Of a stretch of DNA of 64,000 nucleotides, positions 11,901 to 24,599 are shown one piece after another. The position numbers and the translations under genes were made by a program. Each line of letters opens with the position of its first letter. Within the stretch, counting starts at the first letter, position 1. The stretch lies in assembly GCA_028671895.1 (NCBI GenBank), contig CM053801.1, positions 17,707,375 through 17,771,374 of the forward strand, in the 5' to 3' direction. This DNA comes from Oenanthe sinensis. Lineage: Eukaryota > Streptophyta > Magnoliopsida > Apiales > Apiaceae. The notes beneath the pieces were generated by a model that worked only from the letters and a program-made list of their open reading frames with translations, was not told the origin of the DNA and did no database searches.

Positions 11901-14900
11901 TATCTCATTATTCATCAAATATAAGAATAAATAAATTAAAAACGAAGTTAAATAATTTTTTTCATGGAAAAATATTGAAAATAACTCATAAAAATTAAAA
12001 AATAAATTAAATTGAGAATATAGTAGAATCAAATTCCCGAGAATAATTCTACAGTATAATCAAATTTAAAATCAATTTTTTCGCTTACTTTTTAAGTATT
12101 AAATTTTTTGTGAAGATTATATATGGTTAGTATTTTATAGTAGCATCAAATTTTCTATTTTATAAAGCATTAATATGGTTAATTTTAAAATTATTTATAA
12201 GATTCTATATTAAAATCAAATAATTCTCTTTGTAACTCTAGGCTATTCTCTCTAAAATAATGGCCTACATATAATTATATAATAATATATAATTATATGA
12301 TAACATGAATACTTTGCACCAGTTATCATCTTAGTTTATAGGTAATATTTTTTTATTGAAGAGTTAACAGTAAAATTTAATTTATAGTTATTATTTTGAA
12401 TCAATATTTATAGGGTATTTTAATGATAAATATTACTATATGTTATACAATTTATATTTATTTGATATCATTATTTGGTGATTCTTAATATACAGGTACT
12501 CTTCAACACCATGGCTTGCAAGTCCCCACTTGCAAACAATTCTTTTGGAAATCTTTGGAAGACCCCCTGTTTTTACCTACACGAGGTAAATATTTGAACC
12601 ATATAATTTGTATGTATACAATATAACACCATGTAATTTACAGCTGAAGTTGTTAAAATATTTTAATAAGCTTTTTTGACATTGCTTGGACTTAAAAGTA
12701 TAATAAAAATTTACCTATATCTGATGCAAAATTATTTATTAATTTCTGATGAGAAGTAGGTATATAAAGTGAAAATTTAAACAGAAATGGTAATGCGAGA
12801 CTTTGGCATATATCATTTTTAATATTTCGATTTTGTCATGTTTCCGGGTATATAATAGAATTTCAAGTTTATTTATGATAAAAACATGTGTTCAATATTA
12901 CAGAGAAATATTTCATTCTGATGATGGTGGAACTTTTGCTCTCGATTGGCTAAGGGTTTCAGATGGTAGGAATATGTATTAATTTTCACTTGCTTCACAC
13001 ATAAAGTTATTAACTTTTATATATAATAAATGTTTTCAAGAAAGAAGGTTAACTTTTTCAAAATGTCGCCTACTTCAAAATCTTTATTGTAGTAATACTA
13101 GCTCTGTTTTTGTACATATTTGCAACAAAAAAATAAAGAAGATACGAAGAAAAAAGAAATTTGATACAACAATGTATTGTATTAATGCATATTTTTTTAT
13201 GTAGTACAAGAAAGTTCAACGGACACTAATACTAAAAATTTGAAGAATGATACGATTCCAATTGTGATTCTGATTCCTGGCCTAACAAGTGATTCTTTGC
13301 TGCGGTAAGTTATGCAATCGATATTTGCATATGAATAATAATTAAACAGACAAGTGGTTCTTCTTTTGCTTTGAAACTTTTTCAATTCACAAGTTTAATC
13401 ATTTAAGGATTCAAGACTATCTTGCTAATTTTAAACTTGGTCTGGCCACTTCATGTGACTAGATAAATTTGAACTACAAACTACTAAGACATTATCATAT
13501 ATTGATAACTAATTACTAACGAGATAAAGTTTCAAGTATCGAACAATATGCTTGCATAATCAAAAAACGTGAAACTAGATGTCTTCACCACATAACTGAT
13601 TGAACTATCATTTCTCTGTATGTAGCAAAAAATGCAAAAGGACCATGAGTGATAAATCCATCATAAGAAGAAATAAAATATCTCATTTGAGCTCTTACTA
13701 CATTAGTTAACTTTATTTTATTTTACCTTTACAACATAGTTTGCTTATATAATCCACTTCAACTCAACTAGTTCATTTTTTTACTCTTCATTTAATTATA
13801 TGTTCGATTTTTTTATCACTTTAAGATATATGTTAATTGGAAGCTTTACTTTCATTCCATTGCAATAAATATGTATCACTGCTAATTTCTTGAGATTTTG
13901 CAAAGGTCAACTATTTGTTATACAAAAGGCTAATATGATGTTCGTTTTTTGTCAAATGTATTTGCTGTATTTAAAATCTATGTCATTTAATACAGCAAAG
14001 TGTGGAAAGAATGTTGTGGTATACAATCATCGAGGAATGGGTGGTGTCCCATTCACTATAAGTGATTCTCAATTATTAGTTACAACTTATAAAAATTTAA
14101 TTTCGTGCAATTGGAGAACTAGAAAAAGATCAAAATCAATAATAAGGAAGAAATCGATAATTCTATATTCTTCAAATTCATAGATATGTTATCTTTTGGA
14201 TGATTCGAAATGCATTAATTTGATAATCAACCCCGAACTTTTTTAAAAAACCAGTTAAGTTTATTTGTTAATACTAGCTCAATATATTTGTAATATATGA
14301 TGATCTCTCGCTATGAGAATTATTATAACCTTGATAACATGCTTGATATAGTTAGATTGTATTTATCACATATCAATTCTAAAGATGTCATTTTATATTT
14401 TATGCAGTCTAGTCACTGCTATAATGCTGGAAAAACAAAGGATGTACGAGACGTCGTTAACTATCTAGTTGACAAATATCCTATGGCACCGGTATTTCTT
14501 GTTGGAACTAGCATAGGCGCCAACATTGTGGTATATTCAGTGATTTAATGCATTTTTCAGGCTCTGCATATGTTATTGATTACAACTTAGACCTTCAAAT
14601 ATTCTATAAGATACTTTTAATAAAATAATACCTGATTTTATAGTGAAACATTATGCATACAAGTCTGTTTTCTAAAGGAGTTATTATTATGTGACAAAAT
14701 GTACTTCTTCTAATTTGCGTGTTGATTATTTTATTGATCATACAAGTTCAGAATATTAATTCTTAACTGTTGTCTTTAGGGAAAATATCTTGGAGAAGAT
14801 GGGGTCAATTGTCACATTGCTGGCGCTGCTGTTATATGTGCTCCATGAGACCTTATGGTTAGTATTTTAAATTTGAAATAATCAACAATACTTTTATGTA

Positions 14901-16452
14901 GTTCTTTGCACACATTTATGTGAACTTATCTTTCAGTATAGTTTCGTAGTAATCATATCACAAATGTAAGTTTATTTCACAATTTTTGTCCAGAAATTTA
15001 CTAAATCTTAATATCTCTTGTCAGATTGATGGTCGATTCTTAAGAAGAAAATTTGTGCAAAGGGTGTATGACATCGTTCTTACTGCGGGTCTTAAGAGTT
15101 ATGCTCAATTGTATGTCTGCACCAATCTCATATATAAATATAACGTCTCAGTATTTTAGTATTCTTTTGTTATTAATGCATAATCAAGATGAACTCAAAT
15201 GAGTTTATTCTAACCATAATTTGTTGATGTAGACATGAGGCTCACTTCACTAAAAATGCTAATTGGGAAGGCATCATGCAGGTTGACATCCTCTATGAAA
15301 TTGATCATTATTATTCTTAATATATAGCCATATATCCACATTTTTTTCAATATGGCCGATGTAAAGTAAATAAGTTTTTTGGCTAATCTAAAAATATTAT
15401 AGTCACTGATGTTTATTTAATTCCTTGAGTTTTAACAGTCGCGTATTATTCATGAATTTGATACGCATGTCACATGCGATGTCGACAATATTGAGGTATG
15501 AAGATCATCTCTATATCTATGATACATTATACATAGCACATTCATAAACTTACAAGCATGTTTACGTTATTCTCTATCCTTTATTGATAACATTTTCTCT
15601 CCTCAAGACTGCGGACACTTACTACCGGTGGTGTAGCTCTGCTTCTAATGTAAAAGATATATCAGTACCACTACTATGTATAAGTCCTTTAGATGATCCG
15701 GTTTGTACAGCAGAAGCCATACCATGGGATGAATGCAGGTAAAGTACTCAATCAATATTCTATAAATATTATTATAATTACAACTTAGTAATTAATATTT
15801 ATGATCTACTATATTTACCTTTACAGCACAAATGTAAATGTTATTCTAGCTACTACTAAACATGGAGGACATCTAGGTTATCTCGAAGGAGTAACAACAT
15901 CCAGCTTGTGGTACTCTTTAATTAATTTCCCTTGTTATTCCACTCTGCATATGACTAAATAATTGATTAGAAACTCCAGAGTACGGAATTGAGACTCGTG
16001 ACTAGTAGTTTGTGAATTCTATATTGTTCTTGATTCATACATCTTTAGACTTCAATGCTTGGTTATTTAAGATGTTATCACAATAAAACTTTAATACCTT
16101 ATTAAGTTCTCATGTGTTGTTTCTTCTTCTCAGGTGGGTGAGAGCTGTGAATGAATTTCTCATCATTCTTCAATCAAATCATCTTATGCATAATCCAAAG
16201 GTACTCTAATATCTAGAATTTTCTGTTAAGCCATTTAAATTTTAAAATTTTAGCACCTCATAAAGTTCCGATGGTAACTCCGTTAATGATAAACTAACTA
16301 AACTATGCACCATCAAATGAGCAAGAAAGTAATGTTTAGTAAGATTATAAAATTATGATATTTCCCTATGAGTATTTCATCATATAAGTACACCTAACTT
16401 GCAGGAACAAAAAGAACAATCTTCTCTACAGAAAGGAGGGATCAAATGTTAG
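8994..16452 (+). pseudogene. EMB8-like alpha/beta hydrolase pseudogene (14 exon equivalents)
   Basis: Exon equivalents: 8994-9250, 12496-12585, 12904-12965, 13205-13304, about 13967-14057, 14408-14530, 14780-14857, 15025-15110, 15233-15281, 15439-15495, 15608-15738, 15827-15910, 16134-16200, 16405-16452. Joined, they follow the plant EMB8-like hydrolase family: TPWLASPHLQT and GRPPVF early, NHRGMGG, the nucleophile elbow GTSIGAN, then LDDPVC (acid) and KHGGH (His). A hydrophobic N-terminal segment (about residues 24-45) suggests a membrane anchor. Damage: TGA at 14846-14848 replaces the Trp of the family's PWD motif. Exon 5 has no AG acceptor at its in-frame start, and its donor reads ATAAGT instead of GTAAGT. 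Skipping exon 5 would shift the frame. All other introns are GT-AG. The reading frame downstream of the stop is preserved, so inactivation looks recent. A truncated transcript remains possible. Confidence 0.82.
10215..11250. repeat. TTCGGATC-rich low-complexity repeats in EMB8-like intron 1
   Basis: Intron 1 (9251-12495) is about 3.2 kb. Two blocks (about 10215-10460 and 10960-11250) are built from degenerate GGATC, TTCGG and GGTTTCGG words separated by AT-rich DNA, similar in style to 8127-8490. They may be the ends of one old element, but I found no clear terminal repeats or target duplication. The remainder of the intron (9251-10200, 11280-12495) is AT-rich with nothing recognisable. Confidence 0.4.
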
Positions 16453-16883
16453 TGTCGTCAACAAAACGATGGCTATAAAGTTGGTAGAATGATGGCTATG
16501 ATTTTGATAGAACAACTATCGAAAAAGAAATAACTCAATATGAAAAAAATAAAAGAATTGTATTAGTTAAATCACAACTTCAGTCTCCAAGTAATAATTA
16601 GAACCACGTTCTAAAATCGAGAAACTACAGCTGCAAGCTATCTATCACATAGTCTTAGATGAAAGTTGATGAAAGTACGGTTTCATTTGTAATTCTAATG
16701 ATGTTTTTAATGCAATTATTAATAAATATAACTTATTATTTGACCAAATCAAGCCTACTACTATGTACTTACTTGTCATATTGTAACATTTTAGAACTTC
16801 ATGTATATGTGGTGACTTAATTCTTTAATCTATACATTTGCATATAGAAGTATGTTTCTACTGTTACTCCAATTATAAATAAA

Positions 16884-18008
16884 TGGTCACAGAATAATTA
16901 TACTGTAGAAGATTAAAAAAATTGAATTATGCATAAGGAGAATGAAGACCTCATCAAATAAGAAGTTCAGAAATGAAATTGTTTCCAGGGCAAATGATCT
17001 GTCGAGAAGTCACCCTATCGAGAATTTAGAAGTGTGACTGGTAGAAAAGTCTCAAAGCACTCATTGGCTCAGTATTCGATTAAGAAGTGTCCATTCGAGA
17101 AGTTAATGAATTGAAGGCAATCGAGTAGTGTGAAAATCATATACATTCGAGAATTCCAGTGAAGCAAATCGAAAAGTGAGTTATTGAAGCAATCGAGAAG
17201 TTGAGGAAATGGGGCAAATCAAGAAGTCTGTGCAATCAAATCATTCAAGAAGTCTAGCCTAATCGAGAAGTCATCAAAAGGAGTATACAATCAAGAAGTC
17301 TAGACATTAGAGAAGTAATCAGTTAAAAGTTAATCAAGGAGTCTCAGAAGTACTCGATCGAGAAGTCTATTTCATGACTTCTCAAAGCAACAATAGTTGA
17401 GTATTTGAATGTTTCAAGAAGCTAGTTTCAAGGAAATTTGCATAGGAATAAGACAAGTAATTTGAAGAATTTTCATGATCAGGTCAGTCAAACCTGTGAA
17501 GATAATGAAAAGTCTACAATGAAGCTTGAAAAGAAAACAAGACAAGGACAGAAGGAAGAAAAGCAGAATGGAGCATATTGTCAATTCATAGAACTTAGCT
17601 AGAAATAAATTATGTATAATGAAAAGTAGTTTTGTCTATTTCTAGTTATAGAGAAACAAACTGTGAAAGCATGTGCACTGAAGACATGTTGTCTATTTAG
17701 TAAGTGTGCACAGCTTCATAATTTAGGTGTGTTGAATAGTTTTTCATACCTTGTTTTCTTTAAAGAATAAGAAGCTGAGATTCAATTCAAGAATCTCATA
17801 TTTATAGCATTTCATTCTAATACAATTAGTTTAAAAGTTAATCTGTGTTTTTGTTTACTCTATTCCGCATGATTTGGCAAACACTATAGAGATTAACCAA
17901 CCTACAAACAAGTTAGCATCTTAGTTTATCAAAGAAATCAAACATAAGTGGAAAAAGAAATCAACTATACATACACCCCTGTCTAGTTTCTGTAGTTTTG
18001 ATTTCTAA
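16884..18008 (+). mobile_element. Copia 5' LTR, family B
   Basis: The right end, TTTCTAACA (18000-18008), is followed at once by a tRNA-Met-type primer site, so this is a 5' LTR. The left end is approximate (TGGTCACAG at 16884) and rests on alignment to the minus-strand copy at 26883-27509. About 16 copies of a TCGAGAAGTC-like word lie at 16995-17390. It does not resemble the 3' LTR of the same unit (24052-24580). Confidence 0.6.
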
Positions 18009-18025
18009 CAAGCGGTATCAGAGTA
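18009..18025 (+). other. Primer-binding site
   Basis: AGCGGTATCAGAGTAC follows the LTR end. It matches the TGGTATCAGAGC initiator tRNA-Met primer site of plant copia elements with two or three differences, consistent with decay. Confidence 0.7.
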
Positions 18026-18060
18026 CAGGCTATTGACATACAAACAGTACAAAGATCAAA

Positions 18061-20351
18061 ATGAGTTCCCTAAAACTTAACAACATCAAGATTCCTCCAT
18101 TTGACAGAGAACACTATATATTATGGAAAAAGAAAATGCTGACATTCATCAAGACTGCAAACTACATGTATCTTGAGATCTTGAATAATGGACCATTCAT
18201 GCCTATCACACTAGTTCCTGAAATAACTAGTGGCTTAAAGGTAATACCAGCTACATGGGTACCAAAAGATCCATCGCAGTACACTCACACTGAAAGAGAG
18301 AAAGTTGCTCTTGAAAACAGTCTAATACTCATACTGGCTGATTTTTTAGATATGGCCATGTATAACAATGTTATCAACTGCACCACTGCCAAATAAATTT
18401 GGGAAACCATAGAGTTACTGTGCAAAGGTAGAGTAGAAGTGAGGAAAAACCAAAGACAATTGTTGGTCTCACAATATGAAGCTTTTATGTCAAAACCAAA
18501 TAAAGGTATAACTGAGGTCTTTGAAAGGTTCAATAGAGTATTCAATGAACTACAACTACATGGAAAAGTCTATGAGACAAAAGAAAAGAACTTGAAATTT
18601 TTGTTGACTCTTCCTAAGCACTTGAAACATAAAATTGCTGTTATAAGGGAAGGAATGGATCTAATAAAACTTTCATTGGAAACTCTGTATGAGATATTAA
18701 AGTACCATGAACTATAATTCTTTCAGAAGAAATCTATTCAAGCAAGCAAAGGTAAAATGGCAAATGTCTCTAGTGCATTGATTGTCAAAGAACCTGTGAA
18801 GATGGAAAAGATGATTAATACAAGCCAAAGAATGAAAATTGAAGAGATTGTTGAAAAAGACAAAGAAGATAAGGAATTTGTCAAGAGTGAATCTGATGAA
18901 GACGAGTTCTACATTATTGAGGAGGTTGAAAGCATGGATAACAAATCTATGGCTTTCATGGCTAAATAGTTTGGAAACTTGAGGTTTAAGAAAAATAAAA
19001 ACTTCAAACCAAAACCAAACTTTAGCTCCTCAAGAAAAGGCAAAGCTCCTAAGAGTAATTTTAAAGGAGGTTATAAGACTTGATTTATTGAAAGGTAAAA
19101 AATAAGGTGTTATAACTGTGATGAACTGGGACACTTTGCCACTGAGTGTAGAAAGCCAAAAGCAGCAAAGAAGGACAAAGACTATTTGGAGTTGGAAGCC
19201 AAGTATGAAGCCTTGTTGAAAAAGCAAACTGGTAGAGCTTACATTGCTGAAGGAAAGTGTTGAGATGACACTGATGAAGATGAAGATGAAGAGTATGGAA
19301 ACTTGGCACTCATGGCCAAATCAGATGAAAGAGTATCAATCTCAATAAGTTAGGTACCAATCCTAACCTCTATTAACATGTCAAACTCTCAATATAAGAA
19401 AACTGTTGAAAAATTGAGCACTGAGATGTTTAACATACATACCAGCATGAGTGCATCTTATGAAAAAAATTAGTAGATTGCTTAAAGCTAATGATAAACT
19501 GTCCACTAAAAATAAACTTTTAGAATTATCTATAGTTGACATGGAATCAATGAAACAACAAAATGAGTACTTGAAGAATAAGGTCACATGCTTAGAATAG
19601 ATTGAAAATTGGCTAAGGGACCAAATTTCTGAAAGTGAATTGAAAATCAAATCTTATCAGAACTCATCTATACTACTTCAAGACTTCCATGAAAAATATC
19701 AGGAAAATTCTTAGGTAGGAGTTGAGTTTGACTATGACACTCTCAAACAGTCAAGGCCAAGTCCACATCTTCTAAGCTTGAAAGAAAGGAAAATATCCAG
19801 AAAAATGATACCATGCATACTAAGAATAAAAATAGAAATAGAAATGGGAAAATATGCATTAATAAACCCAACAATTATGCACATGTTCACAATGCCCCTA
19901 GAAAAATTTGTAGAAACTGTGGTTCAACAAATCACCTTATTCATGTTTGCAAGAAACCTGTTGTTGATAATGCTGAATTTACTTGTGGTTATGTTAAACC
20001 TTTAATGCATGATAATCATAAATTCTATGACAAGTTTGATTGTATGTCATGTAACCTGAATGTTATGAATACTTACTTTAGATTAAGGAAATAGTTTATT
20101 GAAGAATGCATCAATCAAAATGTAAACAACAAAACTTCTAGACCTAAATCTGTTAGTCTAATTAAAGGAAGAAAATATTCCATGTCACCTAGAAATGCAT
20201 CTAGTTCAGGTAGCACCAACCAAACTAGAACTGAAAATCAGAGAAAGGAAATTGTACATGACAGAATGACTAGGACCGTTAAGAAGGAAAATAGCAGTTA
20301 TGTAACTAAACAAAAAGGACCCAACCTAGTTTGGGTACCAAAAAAAACTTG
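18061..20351 (+). pseudogene. Copia gag (Sirevirus-like), decayed
   Basis: It starts with ATG 53 bp after the LTR and opens with the gag N-terminus typical of this lineage (PPFDREHYILWKKKM, residues 13-27). The reading continues through stops near 18394, 18715, 18967 and 19081. Two zinc knuckles are visible: CYNCDELGHFATEC at about 19105-19150 and CRNCGSTNHLIHVC at about 19911-19952. The sequence between them is Lys/Glu-rich. The protein would package element RNA. At least eight stops and shifts make it non-functional. Confidence 0.8.
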
Positions 20352-23300
20352 ATATTGTTTTGATTGCAGGGCACAGGTAAGAAGAAGAAGGTTATGTGGA
20401 TCTTGGACAGTGGATGCTCAAGGCACATGACTGGTGACAAAGCCATACTGTCACAATTCAAGGAAGAGGCTGGCCTAATGGTGACCTTTGGAGACAAGAT
20501 CATTGGATTCAGGGAAATGTTGTCATTGAAGATGTAGTTTTGGTAAATGGTTTGAAGCACAATTTATTGAGTATCACTCAATTCTGCAATAAAGACTTGA
20601 AGGTGGAGTTTGATAAAGAAATGTACCTCATATCACACAGAAAGACTAAAGAAATTGCTCTACATAGAGTAAGGAAGGGAAACCTGTTTGTAGCTGATTT
20701 GGACTCTGCAAACAAGGATAAAATTTATTGTTTCTACACTAAAGCCTCAGAAAGAGAGAGTTGGCTTTGGCATAAGAGCCTGTCTCATTTAAACTTCAAG
20801 AATCTCAATTCTCTAGTCAAAAGAGAGTTGGTAAAGGACCTGCATTCACTTGAATTCTGCATAGAAAGATTGCGTGAGGCATGTCAAAAAGGAAAGATGA
20901 AAAGATCAAGTCATAGAAGCAAGGAATTCACTTCAGTCACAAAGCTCTTACAATTAATTCACGTGGATCTTTTTGAACCAGTAAATGTTATGTCAATGTC
21001 CAAAAAGAAATATGCACTTGTCATGGTGGATGATTTCTCCAAATATACATGGGTGGAATTCCTGCACTCAAAAGATGAAGCTCCTAATCTTATTATTCAA
21101 AACCTTTGGATAAAGGCCCAATACCTGTTGTGGCCATAAGGAGTGACAATGAGACAGCATTCAAAAATGCTACATTAAGTGAATTCTGCAAAGAAAATAG
21201 AACTACTCACCAATTCCTAGCTCCAAGAACTCCACAATAAAATGGAGTTGTTGAAAGGAAAAATAGGACTTTAATTGAAGCTACAAAGACCATATTAGCA
21301 GAAGCTAGTCTACCAATAAGTTTTTGGGCTGAAGTTATTAGGACTGCATGTTACACTCAAAATAGGACACTTATCACAAAATTTGTTGGAAAGACTCTTT
21401 ATCATATCATGACAAACAGAAGACCATTTGTCAAGCATATACATGTGTTTGGAGTAAAATGCTTTATTCCCAAAGATGATGCTGACCATCTAGGAGAATT
21501 TGAAGCCAAAGCTTATGAATGAATCTTTGTAGGATACTCCCTGGATAAAATTATCTACAGAGTATATGTGATTGATCAACAAAAGGTGATGGAAAGCAAA
21601 AATGTGACTTTTGATGATTTCAAGTTCTTCCCATGCGTCTTGAAGGAGAAAATTGTGAAACTTTAAGGTTTGAAAATGAAATGAAAATGGAAGCATCTGA
21701 AAATGAAAAAGATGACAATGCACATGAAGGCTCACATGTAGAAATTTCACATGGTACAAATGAAGAGAGAAATACTAAGGATTTTAGTCATATACAACTT
21801 GAGAATTCTCCACACAACTTTAGCATTCATTCAGGGGGAGCTTCTCAAGGATCAACAACAAATTCAAACAACTTAATTCAAGAAGAAACAAGTTCTAATG
21901 CAAGAAGTGTGGCTTATGAAACAAAATAGAATAGAGCTCATACTTTAGACCAAATTATTGGCAATCCTGATGAAGGGGTGAGAATAAGAAAGGCAACCAT
22001 AAATGAATGTTTGTATGCCTTCTTTCTGTCTCAAAAAGGTTGAAGAAGCAATGTTGAATCCAGACTGGATTATTGCCATGCAGGAAGAGCTAAATCAATT
22101 TGAGAAAAACAATGTTTGGAAATCGGTGCCACCTCTTAAAGATAGACCAATCATTGGCACTAAATGAGTTTATAGAAACAAAATGGATGAACATGAAAAT
22201 TTTATAATAAACAAGGTAAGATTGGTTGCAAAAGGATATTCACAAGAAGAACGCATTGACTATGATGAGACTTTTTCTCCTATTGCAAGACTAGAGGCAA
22301 TAAGAATTTTTCTAGCCTTTGCAGCCTACTCAAATTTTAAGGTCTATCAAATGGATGTCAATAATGCATTTCTAAATGATGAATTGGAAGAAGAAGTTTA
22401 TGTGCAGCAACCATTTGGCTTTGAAGACTCAAAATTTCCTGATTTTGTTTACAAACTCCTCAAAGCATTGAATGGACTCAAACAAGCACCTAGAACATGG
22501 TATGACACTTTGTCAAAGTTTCTATTGGAAAATCAATTCACTAGAGGAACAATTGATAAAAGTCTCTTTTACAAGAAACATGGTGATGACATCATTCTAG
22601 TTCAAATTTATGTGAATGATATCATTTTTGGCTCTACAAATAAAAAGTTGTGTCAGAGGTTTTCAAAGCTTATGGAAAGTGAATATGAAATGAGTATGAT
22701 GGGAGAGCTCAATTATTTTCTATGCCTTCAAATAAGTCAAAGAACAGATGGCATCTTCATAAGTCAAACTAAGTACATAAATGACTTGATATGCAAGATT
22801 GCTCACCTGCAAAGACTCCAATGTCTAGAGCTATCAAATTTGATAAAAAGGCAAAAGTGTAAACATGAAGACCTATAGAGGAATGATTAGATCTCTACTC
22901 TACTTAACAGCTAGTAGGTCAGACATCATGTTCTCTACATGTTTGTGTGCAAGGTTTCAGGCTAATCTTAAAGAATCTTATCTCATTGCTTTCAAAAGAA
23001 TTATGAGATATCTAAAAGGAATAACACATATGGGATTGTGGTACCCAAGAGAAACATGATTCAACCTAGTTGGATATTCTGATGTTGATTTTGCTGGATG
23101 CAGAGTTGATAGAAAGAGCATCTCTGGAAGTTGTCAATTCCTTGGACAGAGATCGGTGTCATGGTATAGCAAAAAGCAACAATCAATTTCAACTTCCATA
23201 GTTGAAGCTGAATATATATGATGGGAGTTGTTGTGCTCGAGTGCTTTGGATAAGAAATCAGTTAAGGGACTATGGACTAGTTTTGGAAAAGATTCTTATC

Positions 23301-23534
23301 ATCTGTGATAACACTAGTGCCATATCTATTATTGTAATTCCAGTGAACCATTCAAAGATAAAGCACATTGATATAAGGTACCATTTCATAAGGGAACATG
23401 CATAAAATTGTGTGATTGAATTATTCTATGTTCCTATACAAAAACAGTTGGCTGATATATTTACTAAACCACTTGATGAAGCCACTTTCAACAGGTTGGT
23501 TAGTGAGATTGGAGTGCTAAATTCTTCTATCTAA
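20352..23534 (+). pseudogene. Copia pol: protease, integrase, RT, RNase H, decayed
   Basis: The order is that of Ty1/copia. The protease active site ILDSGCSRHMTG is near 20400. The integrase zinc region (HKSLSH...) and core run from about 20755, with VMVDDFSKYTW, IRSDNETAF and PRTPQ-stop-NGVVERKN. The linker is at 21630-22180. Reverse transcriptase is at 22183-22860 with LVAKGYSQE and QMDVNNAFLN, but the catalytic YVDD reads YVND. RNase H runs from 22865 to the terminal stop at 23532-23534, with the hallmark end LADIFTKPLDEATFNRL. Many stops and shifts are present. No third ORF follows; only about 500 bp separate pol from the polypurine tract. Confidence 0.85.
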
Positions 23535-24040
23535 GTGTCAAAATAAATATATCTACCTAACTGTTACAATTACTTCACAGACATGAATTCTCAATAATTT
23601 ATCTAAGTGAAATAAACTGATGTATATTTATAAATATATCAGTCATATTGTTGTACATTATTTTTGAAAAATAAAAATCAAATTGTAGCTTGGAACCATT
23701 TTAATGTTCTAAGGAAACATGAAATGAATTATTATACTTGTGAATCTTTAAATAACAAGTGTGATATTCAATTATGCAGGAATATTTAACAAATGCATTT
23801 TATCCACAGATTAAATTAATTTCACTTAAATTTAATCTAAAAAATGTGTTTGATAAATTTCAATTATTTTATTTTCCAAGTTAAAAATAAAGTAATATTT
23901 CAAAACTGGAGTTTGTGACTATTTGTCATCTTTTTTTGACTTTTCGACTACATTTTGTGTAGTTCTCGAATAGTTCATTTCTGACAGTTCTCTATTAAAG
24001 TTACTTTATTCATTTTCTAAGTTACTTAATAAAGCATAAA

Positions 24041-24050
24041 TTGGGGGAGA
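24041..24050 (+). other. Polypurine tract
   Basis: TTGGGGGAGA lies immediately before the 3' LTR. It is the plus-strand primer for reverse transcription and fixes the LTR start at 24052. Confidence 0.75.
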
Positions 24051-24051
24051 T

Positions 24052-24580
24052 TATTAGAAAACAAACACTCATACTATTAGAGAATAATCAAGAACAGAGT
24101 TTATAGTGCTGACGTCATTAGATTTTAGGAAGTTGTCGGACAGAATTTACTCTATCAGAGAATACTCAATCAGAGTTTACTCTAACAGAGAATGCTCTAT
24201 CAGAGATTATCAAACCGACAAAGTTTATCATCAAAGTTTACCAAATAATCATAATATAATTTGGATAGTGAAGAAGGAACTCGAATTCAAGTCTAATTAC
24301 CTTATAGAAATTATTCTTATCATTATCTGTTTTGTAATTGGATTTGTAACCGTGTCTATATAAACACAGAAATAGGTTAACATTAAAACAACTATAACAT
24401 TCAAGATACATTATTCTCATAACCTAGCAGCTCTTAAGAATAGTGAATTTCTTAAGAGAGTTTTGTATTCAAATTCATCATATTAATACAAAGTTGTTCA
24501 TCTTTTATACTTGTGTCGATTATTTGGTATCTATTATATTCAAACCCCCTTCTATAGTAGATTATTTATATGGGCAAACA
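24052..24580 (+). mobile_element. Copia 3' LTR, family A
   Basis: It starts TATTAGAAAACAAAC (a TG-to-TA change from family A TGTTAGAAA) and ends ATGGGCAAACA. It shares TGACGTCA (24110-24117), the CTATATAAACACAG TATA region near 24355 and the CCCCCTTCTATA tail with 7179-7661. CAGAGTTTA-type words cluster at 24075-24240. It closes a unit whose 5' LTR belongs to family B. Confidence 0.75.
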
Positions 24581-24599
24581 GTTTGGTAATCATGAGTAG

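Noticed and set aside
11781..12032. 83-codon minus-strand frame in EMB8-like intron 1
   Set aside because: Phe/Ile/Leu/Tyr-rich, as expected from AT-rich noncoding DNA.
16995..17390. CRISPR-like array of short repeats
   Set aside because: Spacing is irregular, the words are about 10 bp and degenerate, and they lie in a retrotransposon LTR of a eukaryote.
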